From: an uncultured Roseburia sp.
GTDB taxonomy: Bacteria > Bacillota_A > Clostridia > Lachnospirales > Lachnospiraceae
Direction of reading: 5' to 3'
Length of the DNA: 25,632 bases
NCBI GenBank assembly: GCA_900753715.1
Contig: CAAEAE010000131.1
Coordinates: 1 to 25,632 of the forward strand
A model generated the notes under the pieces. It did not search any database. It had not been told where the DNA came from and saw only the letters and a program-made list of their open reading frames with translations. Below are positions 1-8,118 of this stretch, piece after piece; the stretch's first letter is position 1; each line of letters opens with the position of its first letter. Both the position numbers and the translations under genes were made by a program.

Positions 1-541
1 AGGAACCAGCACGTTTGACGGCTTAAGCATTGCCTGGGCGGTGGTAGAGCATATCAGTAACCCAAGACTGTTAGGTGCCAAGACTCTCTTTGCAACACAT
101 TATCACGAGCTGACCGAGTTGGAAGGCAAGCTTAACAATGTTCACAACTACTGCATTGCGGTAAAGGAAAAAGGGGACGACATCGTATTTCTTCGTAAAA
201 TTGTAAAAGGCGGTGCGGATAAAAGCTACGGAATCCAGGTGGCAAAACTTGCCGGTGTGCCGGATTCTGTCATCGATCGCGCAAAAGAGATTGTTGAGGA
301 GCTGATTGCCAATGATATCACGGCAGGAACAAGAAAGCTTGTCGTCGACAATTCCTCCCGAAAGAAAAAAGAAAAATTAGACGAAGTCGATTTAGCGCAG
401 ATGTCGCTATTTGATACGGTAAAAGATGATGACATTATTGACGAGCTGCGGAATGCAGATGTCGGCAATATGACACCGCTTGAGGCACTAAACAAGCTTT
501 ACGAGCTTCAGAACAAGATTAAGAACCGTTATATTCCATAA
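1..541 (+). CDS. mutS: DNA mismatch repair ATPase MutS, C-terminal part (5' end outside window)
   Basis: MutS recognises mismatches and, with ATP, recruits MutL. The reading frame is open from base 2 and begins inside the conserved GTSTFDGLSIAWAV segment that follows the Walker B motif. FATHYHELTELE and the helix-turn-helix dimerisation region SYGIQVAKLAGVPDSVIDRA follow. About 179 C-terminal residues are visible, ending at the TAA at 539-541. QMSLF (bases 398-412) matches the QxxLF type of sliding-clamp binding motif, consistent with tethering to DnaN. mutL starts 17 bases downstream, the usual mutS-mutL order. The family call is certain; only the N-terminal mismatch-binding, connector and most ATPase domains are missing, cut by the window edge rather than by mutation. 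Confidence 0.97.
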   Translation, partial: GTSTFDGLSIAWAVVEHISNPRLLGAKTLFATHYHELTELEGKLNNVHNYCIAVKEKGDDIVFLRKIVKGGADKSYGIQVAKLAGVPDSVIDRAKEIVEELIANDITAGTRKLVVDNSSRKKKEKLDEVDLAQMSLFDTVKDDDIIDELRNADVGNMTPLEALNKLYELQNKIKNRYIP

Positions 542-557
542 CAGAAAGGAGGACTCC

Positions 558-2636
558 ATGCCGGAAATTACACTGTTAAGCCAGGAGACCATTGATAAAA
601 TTGCAGCGGGCGAAGTGGTAGAACGTCCGTCTTCGGTTGTAAAGGAGCTTGTCGAGAACGCAATCGACGCCGGAGCAACCGCTGTCACGGTAGAAATCAA
701 AGAGGGCGGTATTTCCCTGATACGGATTACCGACAATGGCTGTGGAATTAAAAGAGAGCAGGTCCCGCTTGCATTTTTGCGCCATACTACCAGCAAAATC
801 CGGTGCGTGGAGGACCTTTTGAATATCCATTCCCTTGGGTTCCGCGGGGAAGCCTTATCAAGTATCGCGGCAGTCGCACAGGTAGAGCTGATTACGAAAA
901 CCTACGGAGAACTGACCGGAACGCGCTATGTGATTGAGGGTTCCGTGGAAAAGGAGAATGAAGAAATCGGTGCACCGGATGGAACCACATTTTTAGTAAG
1001 AAATCTGTTTTACAATGTGCCGGCAAGACGCAAATTTTTAAAGACGGCGCAGACGGAAGCAGGATATATCAGTGATTTGATGGAGCGGCTGGCATTGTCC
1101 CATCCGAGCATTTCATTTAAGTTTATCAACAACGGGCAGACGAAGATGCACACCTCAGGCAATGCGAAGGAAAAGGATTTAATTTATCATATCTACGGAA
1201 GAGACATTACGGCATCTTTGCTTGAGGTTTCCGGGGAAAATGAGCTGTTTTGCGTGAAAGGCTTTATCGGAAAGCCGATTATCTCGCGCGGAAACCGCAA
1301 TTATGAAAATTATTTTATCAATGGAAGATATATCAAAAGCTCCCTGTTGTCCAAGGCGATTGAGGAGGCATACAAGGGATTTTTAATGCAGCATCAGTAT
1401 CCGTTCTGCGTACTGTATTTTACGATGGACACGAATCTGCTCGATGTCAATGTGCATCCGACCAAGATGGACTTGCGGTTTACAAATCAGGAAGGGCTTT
1501 ACCGTCAGTTATTAGAGATGATAAGAGGGGCACTGACTCACAAAAACTTCATTCCGGATGTCCCGGTAGAAGAAAAAAAAGAAACCGCAAAACCGGCACC
1601 GTTACCGAAAACACCGGAGCCATTTGAAAAAAGCCGTCTGGAGGGAATCCGCCTCGCGGTACGGAAGGACAGCCCCTATGAGCCAAAGTATCCGGAACGC
1701 ACGCGGCCAGTACCGGGGAAACCGGCAGACGTCTTGCCGGAGCAGCTAAATCCCGTCCCATCCAGGCAGGAGCAGTCTGTCATAAAACCGCAGCCTGTGA
1801 TGTCAGAAGAGGTGGACAGCGAGTCCCGCCGGATTTTTAACAATCTGCTCCACAAAACAGCACAGCCAGATGTGACGGATGCGTCAACCGTAGCCATACA
1901 GGTGCCTGTCGCAGAAACACCGGGAATGTCCACAGAACTTCCCGCAGAAGCGTCTGCGCCTGTCATCCGGGAAACCATTCCATACGGGGAACCCGAGGGA
2001 ACTTACGAGCAGCAGAGCCTTTCGGATATGAGTACAAATTTTCTGACAAAGGATGCCAGAAAACGCCATAAAATCATCGGACAGTTGTTTGATACTTACT
2101 GGCTGATTGAATTTGAGGACAAATTATTTATCATCGACCAGCACGCAGCGCATGAAAAGGTGCTTTATGAGCGCACGATGCAAAAAGTCTCCGAGCAGAA
2201 TTTTGCATCCCAGAATTTAAGTCCGCCGATTATTTTGTCGCTGAATGCGGAAGAGATGCTGATGCTTGAGAAATACCAGAAGCAGATTTCTGCCTTTGGG
2301 TATGTCATTGAGCCTTTTGGAGGAAAAGAATATGCAATTACCGCAATTCCGGCAGACTTCAGCGGGATTGACATGCGCGCCATGTTCATAGATCTGCTCG
2401 ATGATTTTGCCAACTTAAGCGGCAAGGATGCGCCAAACGTGATAATGGAAAGGGTTGCGTCCATGTCCTGTAAGGCAGCAATCAAGGGAAATCAGCAGAT
2501 TAGCCGCGCTGAGATGGAAGAGCTTGTGGACGCGCTTTTAGAGCTTGAGAATCCGTACAACTGTCCGCATGGCAGACCGACGATTATTTCCATGAGCAAA
2601 TATGAAATCGAAAAGAAATTTAAGCGAATTGTGTAA
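558..2636 (+). CDS. mutL: DNA mismatch repair endonuclease MutL
   Basis: MutL couples mismatch recognition by MutS to strand removal. The 692-residue protein starts at ATG 558 behind AAAGGAGG. Its N-terminal GHKL ATPase shows the expected motifs: KIAAGEVVERP and ELVENAIDAGA, then ITDNGCGI, then SLGFRGEALSSI, then NVPARRKFLK. A proline- and glutamate-rich linker covers roughly residues 335-500. The C-terminal domain carries the endonuclease motif DQHAAHE (Asp527) with a second Glu four residues later, plus SCKAAIKG and CPHGRP near residue 669, which complete the metal site. This is the nicking MutL type found in bacteria lacking MutH, unlike E. coli. It lies between mutS and miaA in one transcription unit. 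Confidence 0.97.
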   Translation: MPEITLLSQETIDKIAAGEVVERPSSVVKELVENAIDAGATAVTVEIKEGGISLIRITDNGCGIKREQVPLAFLRHTTSKIRCVEDLLNIHSLGFRGEALSSIAAVAQVELITKTYGELTGTRYVIEGSVEKENEEIGAPDGTTFLVRNLFYNVPARRKFLKTAQTEAGYISDLMERLALSHPSISFKFINNGQTKMHTSGNAKEKDLIYHIYGRDITASLLEVSGENELFCVKGFIGKPIISRGNRNYENYFINGRYIKSSLLSKAIEEAYKGFLMQHQYPFCVLYFTMDTNLLDVNVHPTKMDLRFTNQEGLYRQLLEMIRGALTHKNFIPDVPVEEKKETAKPAPLPKTPEPFEKSRLEGIRLAVRKDSPYEPKYPERTRPVPGKPADVLPEQLNPVPSRQEQSVIKPQPVMSEEVDSESRRIFNNLLHKTAQPDVTDASTVAIQVPVAETPGMSTELPAEASAPVIRETIPYGEPEGTYEQQSLSDMSTNFLTKDARKRHKIIGQLFDTYWLIEFEDKLFIIDQHAAHEKVLYERTMQKVSEQNFASQNLSPPIILSLNAEEMLMLEKYQKQISAFGYVIEPFGGKEYAITAIPADFSGIDMRAMFIDLLDDFANLSGKDAPNVIMERVASMSCKAAIKGNQQISRAEMEELVDALLELENPYNCPHGRPTIISMSKYEIEKKFKRIV

Positions 2637-2650
2637 GCAGGGAGGAACTT

Positions 2651-3598
2651 ATGGAAAAGAAACCGATGGTAATCCTTACCGGACCGACCGCAGTGGGAAA
2701 GACAGCCCTTTCCATCCGGCTGGCAAAAGAAATTAACGGAGCCGTTATCTCGGCGGATTCCATGCAGGTATACCGTCATATGGACATCGGTTCTGCCAAG
2801 ATACGACCGGAGGAAATGCAGGGCGTAAAGCACTATCTGATTGATATCTTAGAACCGGAGGAAGAATTTCATGTAGTGCGATTTGTGGAAGAGACAAAAG
2901 CGGCATTAGAAGAAATTTACCAGAACGGACAGATTCCGATTATTGCGGGTGGAACCGGATTTTACATCCAGGCACTTTTATACGATATCAATTTTGACGG
3001 GCAGGACTGCAACGCAGACTACCGCAGGGAGTTAGAACAGATTGCAGAAGAAAAAGGAGCCGAATATCTGCATCAGATGTTAGAAGAGGTGGACGCAGAA
3101 AGCGCGAAAGCAATTCATGCCAACAACACCAAGCGTGTCATCCGGGCACTGGAATTTTATCATGTTTCCGGGAAAAAGATTTCCGAGCACAATGAGACAG
3201 AACATCAGAAAGAATCGCCTTATAATTTTGCTTATTTTGTGCTGACGGATGAAAGAGAGCGGCTCTATAAACGGATAGAAGCACGGGTGGATGCAATGAT
3301 GGAGGAAGGACTGCTTGACGAGGTACGCCTTCTTAAGGAACGGGGTGCCACAAAGGAAATGGTTTCCATGCAGGGACTCGGCTATAAAGAAATTCTTGCT
3401 TATCTGGATGGTGAAATTTCGTTAGAGCGCGCCGTTTATCTGATAAAACGGGACACGAGACATTTTGCAAAGCGCCAGCTCACCTGGTTTCGCAGGGAAC
3501 GGGATGTCATCTGGTTTGACAAGGAACAATACGCATATCAGGAGGACGCCATTCTTGCCGATATGCTTACGATATTAAAGGAGAAAACAATTTTATGA
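2651..3598 (+). CDS. miaA: tRNA dimethylallyltransferase
   Basis: MiaA adds a dimethylallyl group to N6 of A37 in tRNAs reading codons that start with U, the first step toward ms2i6A. The 315-residue protein has a P-loop GPTAVGKT at residues 11-18, then ADSMQVYRHMDIGSAK with the general-base Asp, IAGGTGFYIQ, TKRVIRALEFY, and a C-terminal tRNA-binding part with QGLGYKEIL and RHFAKRQLTWFRRE. GGGAGG sits just ahead of ATG 2651, 14 bases after mutL. The stop overlaps the next start as ATGA, so translation is probably coupled. In Bacillus, hfq follows miaA; here a YnbB-like gene follows directly. Confidence 0.97.
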   Translation: MEKKPMVILTGPTAVGKTALSIRLAKEINGAVISADSMQVYRHMDIGSAKIRPEEMQGVKHYLIDILEPEEEFHVVRFVEETKAALEEIYQNGQIPIIAGGTGFYIQALLYDINFDGQDCNADYRRELEQIAEEKGAEYLHQMLEEVDAESAKAIHANNTKRVIRALEFYHVSGKKISEHNETEHQKESPYNFAYFVLTDERERLYKRIEARVDAMMEEGLLDEVRLLKERGATKEMVSMQGLGYKEILAYLDGEISLERAVYLIKRDTRHFAKRQLTWFRRERDVIWFDKEQYAYQEDAILADMLTILKEKTIL

Positions 3599-4890
3599 GT
3601 GAAACAATGGAAAAACAATACGAAGCACTTGGAATTTCAAAAGAGGTGTATGCGTTCGGAAGTAAAGTGGAAGAAGCGTTAAAGGAACGTTTTGAAGAAA
3701 TTGACCGGACGGCAGAATACAATCAGTTAAAGGTTATTCAGGCGATGCAGGAAAACAGGGTTTCTGCGGAGTGCTTTAACATCAGCTCCGGTTACGGCTA
3801 CAATGACCTTGGAAGAGATACCTTGGAAAAAGTTTACGCTTCCTGCTTTAAAGGCGAGGATGCACTGGTCCGCCCACAGATTACCTGCGGAACCCATGCA
3901 CTTGCGTTGGCGTTGATGTCCAATCTTCGCCCGGGCGATGAACTGTTATCCCCGGTAGGAAAACCTTATGATACACTAGAGGAAGTCATCGGAATCCGCC
4001 CATCCAAGGGTTCCCTTGCAGAGTATGGAATCACCTACCGTCAGGTAGACCTTTTGCCGGACGGCGGATTTGATTTTGAAAATATCAGGAAAGCCATCAA
4101 CGAGAAAACGCATCTGGTGACCATCCAGCGCTCCAAGGGTTATCAGACCAGACCGACCCTTTCAGTAGAGAGGATTGGCGAGCTGATTGCCTTTATCAAG
4201 GGTATCAAGCCGGATGTCATCTGCATGGTAGACAACTGCTATGGAGAGTTTGTAGAGAAACGGGAGCCGCTTGAGGCCGGAGCCGATATGATTGTGGGCT
4301 CTTTAATTAAGAATCCGGGAGGCGGACTTGCACCAATCGGCGGCTATATCGTCGGAAAGAAGGAATGTGTGGAAAATGCCGCATACCGTCTGACTTCACC
4401 TGGACTCGGAAAAGAAGTCGGCGCATCACTCGGCGTCATCCAGTCTTTTTATCAGGGACTGTTTTTGAGCCCTACTGTTGTAAGCGGTGCATTGAAAGGT
4501 GCCATTTTTGCAGCAAATATCTATGAAAAACTTGGATTTGCAGTGATTCCAAACGGTTCCGAGAGCCGTCATGATATTATCCAGGCGGTCACTTTCGGAA
4601 ATCCGGATGCGCTTATTGCCTTCTGTGAAGGAATCCAGGCGGCAGCGCCGGTAGACAGCTATGTCACACCGGAGCCATGGGCAATGCCGGGCTATGACAG
4701 TGATGTCATCATGGCAGCAGGCGCGTTTGTACAGGGCTCTTCCATTGAGCTTTCCGCAGACGGACCGGTAAAACCGCCATATGCCGTTTATTTCCAGGGC
4801 GGTCTTACCTGGTATCATGCAAAACTTGGAATTTTAAAATCTTTACAAAAACTTAAAGAACGCAACCTTGTTAATATTGACCTGTTGTGA
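3595..4890 (+). CDS. YnbB-type PLP-dependent enzyme (methionine gamma-lyase family / 'aluminium resistance protein')
   Basis: This 431-residue fold-type I PLP protein resembles Bacillus YnbB (Pfam Met_gamma_lyase, PF06838). Visible landmarks are SSGYGYNDLGRD, CGTHALALALMSNLRPGD, QRSKGYQTRPTL, the Asp-containing VDNCYGEFVE, and SLIKNPGGGLAP, where Lys239 is the likely PLP Schiff-base lysine. Family members are often annotated as aluminium-resistance proteins or methionine gamma-lyases, but their physiological substrate is not firmly known, so no reaction is assigned here. The start overlaps miaA by four bases (ATGA), which makes it the last gene of the mutSL-miaA unit. The family call is strong; the function is open. 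Confidence 0.88.
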   Translation: MSETMEKQYEALGISKEVYAFGSKVEEALKERFEEIDRTAEYNQLKVIQAMQENRVSAECFNISSGYGYNDLGRDTLEKVYASCFKGEDALVRPQITCGTHALALALMSNLRPGDELLSPVGKPYDTLEEVIGIRPSKGSLAEYGITYRQVDLLPDGGFDFENIRKAINEKTHLVTIQRSKGYQTRPTLSVERIGELIAFIKGIKPDVICMVDNCYGEFVEKREPLEAGADMIVGSLIKNPGGGLAPIGGYIVGKKECVENAAYRLTSPGLGKEVGASLGVIQSFYQGLFLSPTVVSGALKGAIFAANIYEKLGFAVIPNGSESRHDIIQAVTFGNPDALIAFCEGIQAAAPVDSYVTPEPWAMPGYDSDVIMAAGAFVQGSSIELSADGPVKPPYAVYFQGGLTWYHAKLGILKSLQKLKERNLVNIDLL

Positions 4891-4896
4891 TAAAAT
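4868..4896 (+). promoter_or_regulatory. sigma-A-type promoter for the radC-mreBCD-min-rodA operon
   Basis: TTGTTA at 4868-4873 and TAAAAT at 4891-4896 are separated by 17 bases. TGA immediately precedes the -10 box and gives an extended -10; that TGA is also the stop codon of the upstream PLP gene. Transcription would start near 4903, leaving a leader of about 90 bases before radC. Predicted from sequence only. Confidence 0.6.
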
Positions 4897-4911
4897 ATGT
4901 TGCAGTATTGT

Positions 4912-4929
4912 CGGAATCTATGGATTCCG
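4912..4929 (+). other. Perfect 7-bp stem-loop in the radC leader
   Basis: CGGAATC at 4912-4918 pairs perfectly with GATTCCG at 4923-4929 around a TATG loop. No T-run follows, so it does not look like an intrinsic terminator. It lies just downstream of the predicted start site near 4903 and may stabilise the 5' end of the message. Confidence 0.5.
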
Positions 4930-4960
4930 TGACACACAGTACGCCGCTTCCAGGGAGAGA

Positions 4961-4978
4961 ACGCTGCTTTTACAGCGT
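4961..4978 (+). other. Stem-loop abutting the radC ribosome binding site
   Basis: ACGCTG (4961-4966) pairs with CAGCGT (4973-4978) around a six-base loop. The AAAGGGAAG ribosome binding site for radC begins at the next base. Such a close hairpin could influence ribosome access, but no alternative anti-structure is obvious. Confidence 0.45.
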
Positions 4979-4992
4979 AAAGGGAAGTGCAG

Positions 4993-5697
4993 ATGAAACA
5001 ACATTTAACTGTAAAAGAACTGCCGGATTCGGAACAGCCCTATGAGAAATTTTTAAAGGATGGAGCAGAAGCATTAAGCGATGCGGAGTTATTAGCCGTT
5101 ATTATCCGGTCTGGCACAAACGGAATGAAATCCGTGGAGGTTGCCCAGAATTTATTGAGTTTAGGGGAACGCAGCCTTTTAAATCTGTATGGACTTTCCT
5201 TCGGGGAATTGCAGCAGATTAAAGGCATCGGACAGGTAAAAGCAATCCAGTTAAAATGTATTGCCGAGCTGTCAAAACGAATTGCAAGGACCGCCTATCA
5301 AAGGAACGTGAGCCTTGATAATGCGGCAAGCGTTGCATCGTATTATATGGAGCAGCTTCGCCACGAAAAACAGGAACGTCTGATTGCCTGTATGTTTGAT
5401 TCCAAATGCAGGCTGATGGAGGACTGTGTCCTGTCACTTGGAACTGTAAACGCTTCACTGATTTCACCGCGGGAGGTGTTTCTTGCGGCATTAGAGCACA
5501 AAGCAGTTTATCTGATTTTGGTACACAACCATCCAAGCGGTGTACCGCTTCCTTCCAGGGAAGACACTCGGATAACAAAACAGCTCTGCCAGGTTGGAGA
5601 GATTTTACAGATTCCGCTTTCCGACCATATCATCATCGGGGATGGGAGCTATTACAGCTACCGGGAACACGGGCAAATTACAGAAAGAAAAGTTTAA
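4993..5697 (+). CDS. radC: RadC family JAB1/MPN-domain protein
   Basis: This 234-residue protein has an N-terminal UPF0758 domain (LSDAELLAVIIRSGT) with a helix-hairpin-helix (LQQIKGIGQVKAIQLK). A JAMM metallo-site follows: His178 and His180 in VHNHPSG, Ser182 and Asp191. RadC was named for DNA repair, but that role has not held up and its biochemical function is unsettled. ATG 4993 is chosen because AGGGAAG lies 5 bases upstream; the in-frame GTG at 4987 overlaps that ribosome binding site and would add two residues. It precedes the mre genes, as in many Firmicutes, and is likely the first gene of that operon. Confidence 0.95.
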   Translation: MKQHLTVKELPDSEQPYEKFLKDGAEALSDAELLAVIIRSGTNGMKSVEVAQNLLSLGERSLLNLYGLSFGELQQIKGIGQVKAIQLKCIAELSKRIARTAYQRNVSLDNAASVASYYMEQLRHEKQERLIACMFDSKCRLMEDCVLSLGTVNASLISPREVFLAALEHKAVYLILVHNHPSGVPLPSREDTRITKQLCQVGEILQIPLSDHIIIGDGSYYSYREHGQITERKV

Positions 5698-5709
5698 AGG
5701 GAGAGAACT

Positions 5710-6729
5710 ATGACAAATAATGTATACGGTATTGACCTTGGAACCTGCAATATGAAAGTTTACTGCAAGGCAACAAATAAGATACTTAACGAAAAAAACA
5801 CCATTGCGCTGGTCAATAAAGATGAGATTTACGCCTATGGAGACGAGGCATATGCCATGTACGAGAAGGCACCGGAAGTTATCAATGTGACATTTCCGGT
5901 TGTGAGCGGCGTGATTGCAGACTTTGATAACTTACAGAATATGCTTCAGATTTTTTTGGAGAAGCATACCAAAGGAAAGGTGAAGGGTTCGGAATATATC
6001 GTTGCTGTTCCAACGGATATTACGGAAGTTGAGAAAAAGGCTTTCTTTGATATGTTTTACCGCAGTAAGCCGTTAAAACCAAAGAGCGTACTGCTCTGCG
6101 AAAAACCGATTGCAGACGCAGTGGGACTCGGACTTGATGTCAATGAGCCGACCGGTATCATGGTCGTGGATATGGGCGCAGATACCACTGAAATCTCTGT
6201 CATTTCTCTCGGTGGACTTGTATTGAGCGATTTATTACATTTTGGCGGCAACAAGATTGATGAATCTATTATTACGTTTGTAAAACGAAAATTTAATCTT
6301 GTCATCGGACAGAAAACTGCACAGTCTTTAAAAGAGACCTTAGGTTCCGGTGTGCCGGGCAACACCGATACGATGGTGATTGTCGGACGCGATGTTGTCA
6401 GCGGACTTCCGATTGAGATGGAGCTTTCCGGAGAGGTCGTTTACGAGGCGATTAAGGACAATCTCAATAATATCTGCAATTCCATCAAGATGATTCTTGA
6501 GAAGACACCGCCGGAGCTTGCAAAAGACATCATTCATTCCGGTATCTACATCACAGGCGGAAGCTCACAGATTAATAATCTTGACGTGTTATTCAAGCAG
6601 ATTACCGGTATTGAGATTAACACCTGTGAAGCACCGGAAGAGTGCGTTGTGCGCGGACTTGTAAAGATTGTCTCAGACAGCAAATATAAGCACCTTGCAT
6701 TTAGTATGAAAAGTAGGATTTTGATTTAG
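5710..6729 (+). CDS. mreB: MreB-like rod-shape actin homologue (divergent)
   Basis: MreB filaments guide the elongation machinery along the inner face of the membrane. This 339-residue protein keeps the MreB layout: IDLGTCNMKVY (phosphate-1), a GVIADFDN segment, VVDMGADTTEISVISLGG (phosphate-2), RDVVSGLP, and ILEKTPPELAKDI. The ending ITGGSSQINNLD occupies the adenosine loop. Compared with canonical MreB as I recall it, phosphate-1 reads GTCNMKV instead of GTANTLV and phosphate-2 reads MGADTTE instead of IGGGTTE. It is therefore a divergent member and perhaps not the only MreB in the genome. It starts at ATG 5710 behind AAAGGGAGAG, 12 bases after radC and directly before mreC, which supports the role. 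Confidence 0.88.
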   Translation: MTNNVYGIDLGTCNMKVYCKATNKILNEKNTIALVNKDEIYAYGDEAYAMYEKAPEVINVTFPVVSGVIADFDNLQNMLQIFLEKHTKGKVKGSEYIVAVPTDITEVEKKAFFDMFYRSKPLKPKSVLLCEKPIADAVGLGLDVNEPTGIMVVDMGADTTEISVISLGGLVLSDLLHFGGNKIDESIITFVKRKFNLVIGQKTAQSLKETLGSGVPGNTDTMVIVGRDVVSGLPIEMELSGEVVYEAIKDNLNNICNSIKMILEKTPPELAKDIIHSGIYITGGSSQINNLDVLFKQITGIEINTCEAPEECVVRGLVKIVSDSKYKHLAFSMKSRILI

Positions 6730-6737
6730 AGGAAATT

Positions 6738-7595
6738 ATGAAACGGAAACCAAAATTTGTTGTGCCAACCAAATACATACTGTTAGTCATGACGCTTTTG
6801 TGCGCCGGTGGAATTCTGGTGAGCTTTACCTTAAATATTTCCGGCGGACCGCTTAACACGGTTGCAGGCTACCTGTTTGCCCCGATGCAGCGCGGCATCA
6901 ATTATGTGGGAACGTGGATGTCTGACAAGGCAGATAACTTAAAAAAGTTAAGCGATGTGATGGCTGAGAATGAAGAATTGCGCAGCCAGTTAAACGAAAA
7001 AACAACAGAACTAAACACTGTCCGCTTAGAGCAGTATGAGCTGGAGAATCTGCGTGAACTGTTTGAACTGGACCAGAAATATCCAAGTTACGAGAAGGTG
7101 GCGGCAAATGTCATCGGCCAGAACGGTGGAAACTGGTTTTCGAGCTTTACCATTGACAAGGGAAGCAATGACGGCATTGAGGTGGATATGAACGTTATTT
7201 CCGGGAGTGGACTTGTCGGAATTGTCACCGATGTCGGCCAAAACTATGCGATTGTGACATCAATTATCAATGACACGGCCAATGTTGGCGGAATGGTTAC
7301 CACAACCTCAGACAACCTGATTGTCAACGGAAGCCTTTTACAGATGAATGAAAACATGGTCATTGAATTTTCTAACTTAAATGACAGCGATGACGAGGTG
7401 ATGGTCGGAGACCCGGTTGTAACTTCCTATGTTTCGGATTTGTATCAGCAGGGAATTTTAATCGGATATATCAACAGTCTCGAAAAAGATTCCAACAATC
7501 TGACGAAATCCGGGACCATCACGCCGGCGGTTGATTTCGAGCATATTGAGGAAGTGTTAGTCATTTTAAACAAGAAACAGTCCATCGAGGAATAA
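6738..7595 (+). CDS. mreC: Rod-shape determining protein MreC
   Basis: MreC is a bitopic scaffold of the elongasome that links MreB, MreD and PBP2. The 285-residue product has one N-terminal membrane segment (about residues 12-34, KYILLVMTLLCAGGILVSF). A dimerising coiled coil follows (roughly 72-110, rich in Glu, Leu and Gln). The extracellular beta-domain comes next, with the family segments VIGQNGGNWFSSFTIDKGS and GSGLVGIVTDVG. The start at ATG 6738 follows AGAGGAA, 8 bases after mreB, and mreD begins 4 bases after its stop. Gene order mreB-mreC-mreD makes the assignment secure. Confidence 0.95.
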   Translation: MKRKPKFVVPTKYILLVMTLLCAGGILVSFTLNISGGPLNTVAGYLFAPMQRGINYVGTWMSDKADNLKKLSDVMAENEELRSQLNEKTTELNTVRLEQYELENLRELFELDQKYPSYEKVAANVIGQNGGNWFSSFTIDKGSNDGIEVDMNVISGSGLVGIVTDVGQNYAIVTSIINDTANVGGMVTTTSDNLIVNGSLLQMNENMVIEFSNLNDSDDEVMVGDPVVTSYVSDLYQQGILIGYINSLEKDSNNLTKSGTITPAVDFEHIEEVLVILNKKQSIEE

Positions 7596-7599
7596 GCGC

Positions 7600-8118
7600 A
7601 TGAGAAGAAAATTAACCGTATTTTTGATTATCTATGTGTGTTATCTGTTGCAGACCACCGTATTTCAGGTTTTAACATTTGCCTCCATTGCCCCTAATCT
7701 GCTGATTATCGTAGTGGCTTCCTTTGGATTTATGAGAGGAAAACGGGAAGGATTGTTTATCGGATTCTTCTGCGGTCTTTTAATGGATATTTTCGGTGGC
7801 GGTGTGCTTGGATTTTATGCACTTTTATATATGTATATCGGATATTTCAATGGATTATTCCGCAAATCGTTTTATCCGGAGGATATCAGACTTCCGATGG
7901 CTTTAATTGCAGGAAGTGACCTTGTGAGCAATTTTCTCATTTACTTTTTTATGTTCCTGTTTCGCAACCGGTATTCCTTTGACTATTATTTTCTGCACAT
8001 TATCGTACCGGAATTGGTCTACACCATGTTAATCACAATATTCCTGTACTTTATTATTTTAAAGATTAACCAGAGACTTGAAGCTATTGAAAAAAGGAGT
8101 GCAAGTAAGTTTGTTTGA
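7600..8118 (+). CDS. mreD: Rod-shape determining protein MreD
   Basis: This polytopic membrane protein of 172 residues is hydrophobic almost throughout, with about five or six predicted spans. It includes the MreD-typical ANLL-like segment (APNLLIIVVASFGFMRGKREG) and a glycine-rich turn FCGLLMDIFGGGVLGFYALL. MreD is an integral partner of MreC in the elongasome; its sequence is poorly conserved, so position after mreC weighs heavily in the call. ATG 7600 is preceded by GAGG with a 9-base spacer. The 3' end overlaps the likely PBP2 start by 8 bases, so the two are probably translationally coupled. Confidence 0.93.
   Translation: MRRKLTVFLIIYVCYLLQTTVFQVLTFASIAPNLLIIVVASFGFMRGKREGLFIGFFCGLLMDIFGGGVLGFYALLYMYIGYFNGLFRKSFYPEDIRLPMALIAGSDLVSNFLIYFFMFLFRNRYSFDYYFLHIIVPELVYTMLITIFLYFIILKINQRLEAIEKRSASKFV

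Noticed and set aside
4426..4818. Leftward 130-codon open frame
   Set aside because: It is antisense to the YnbB-type gene, whose protein is well conserved across the whole span; no promoter or ribosome binding site was seen.
5406..5720. Rightward 104-codon open frame overlapping the end of radC
   Set aside because: It lies in a different frame within the conserved JAMM region of radC, its product resembles no family, and it has no ribosome binding site.
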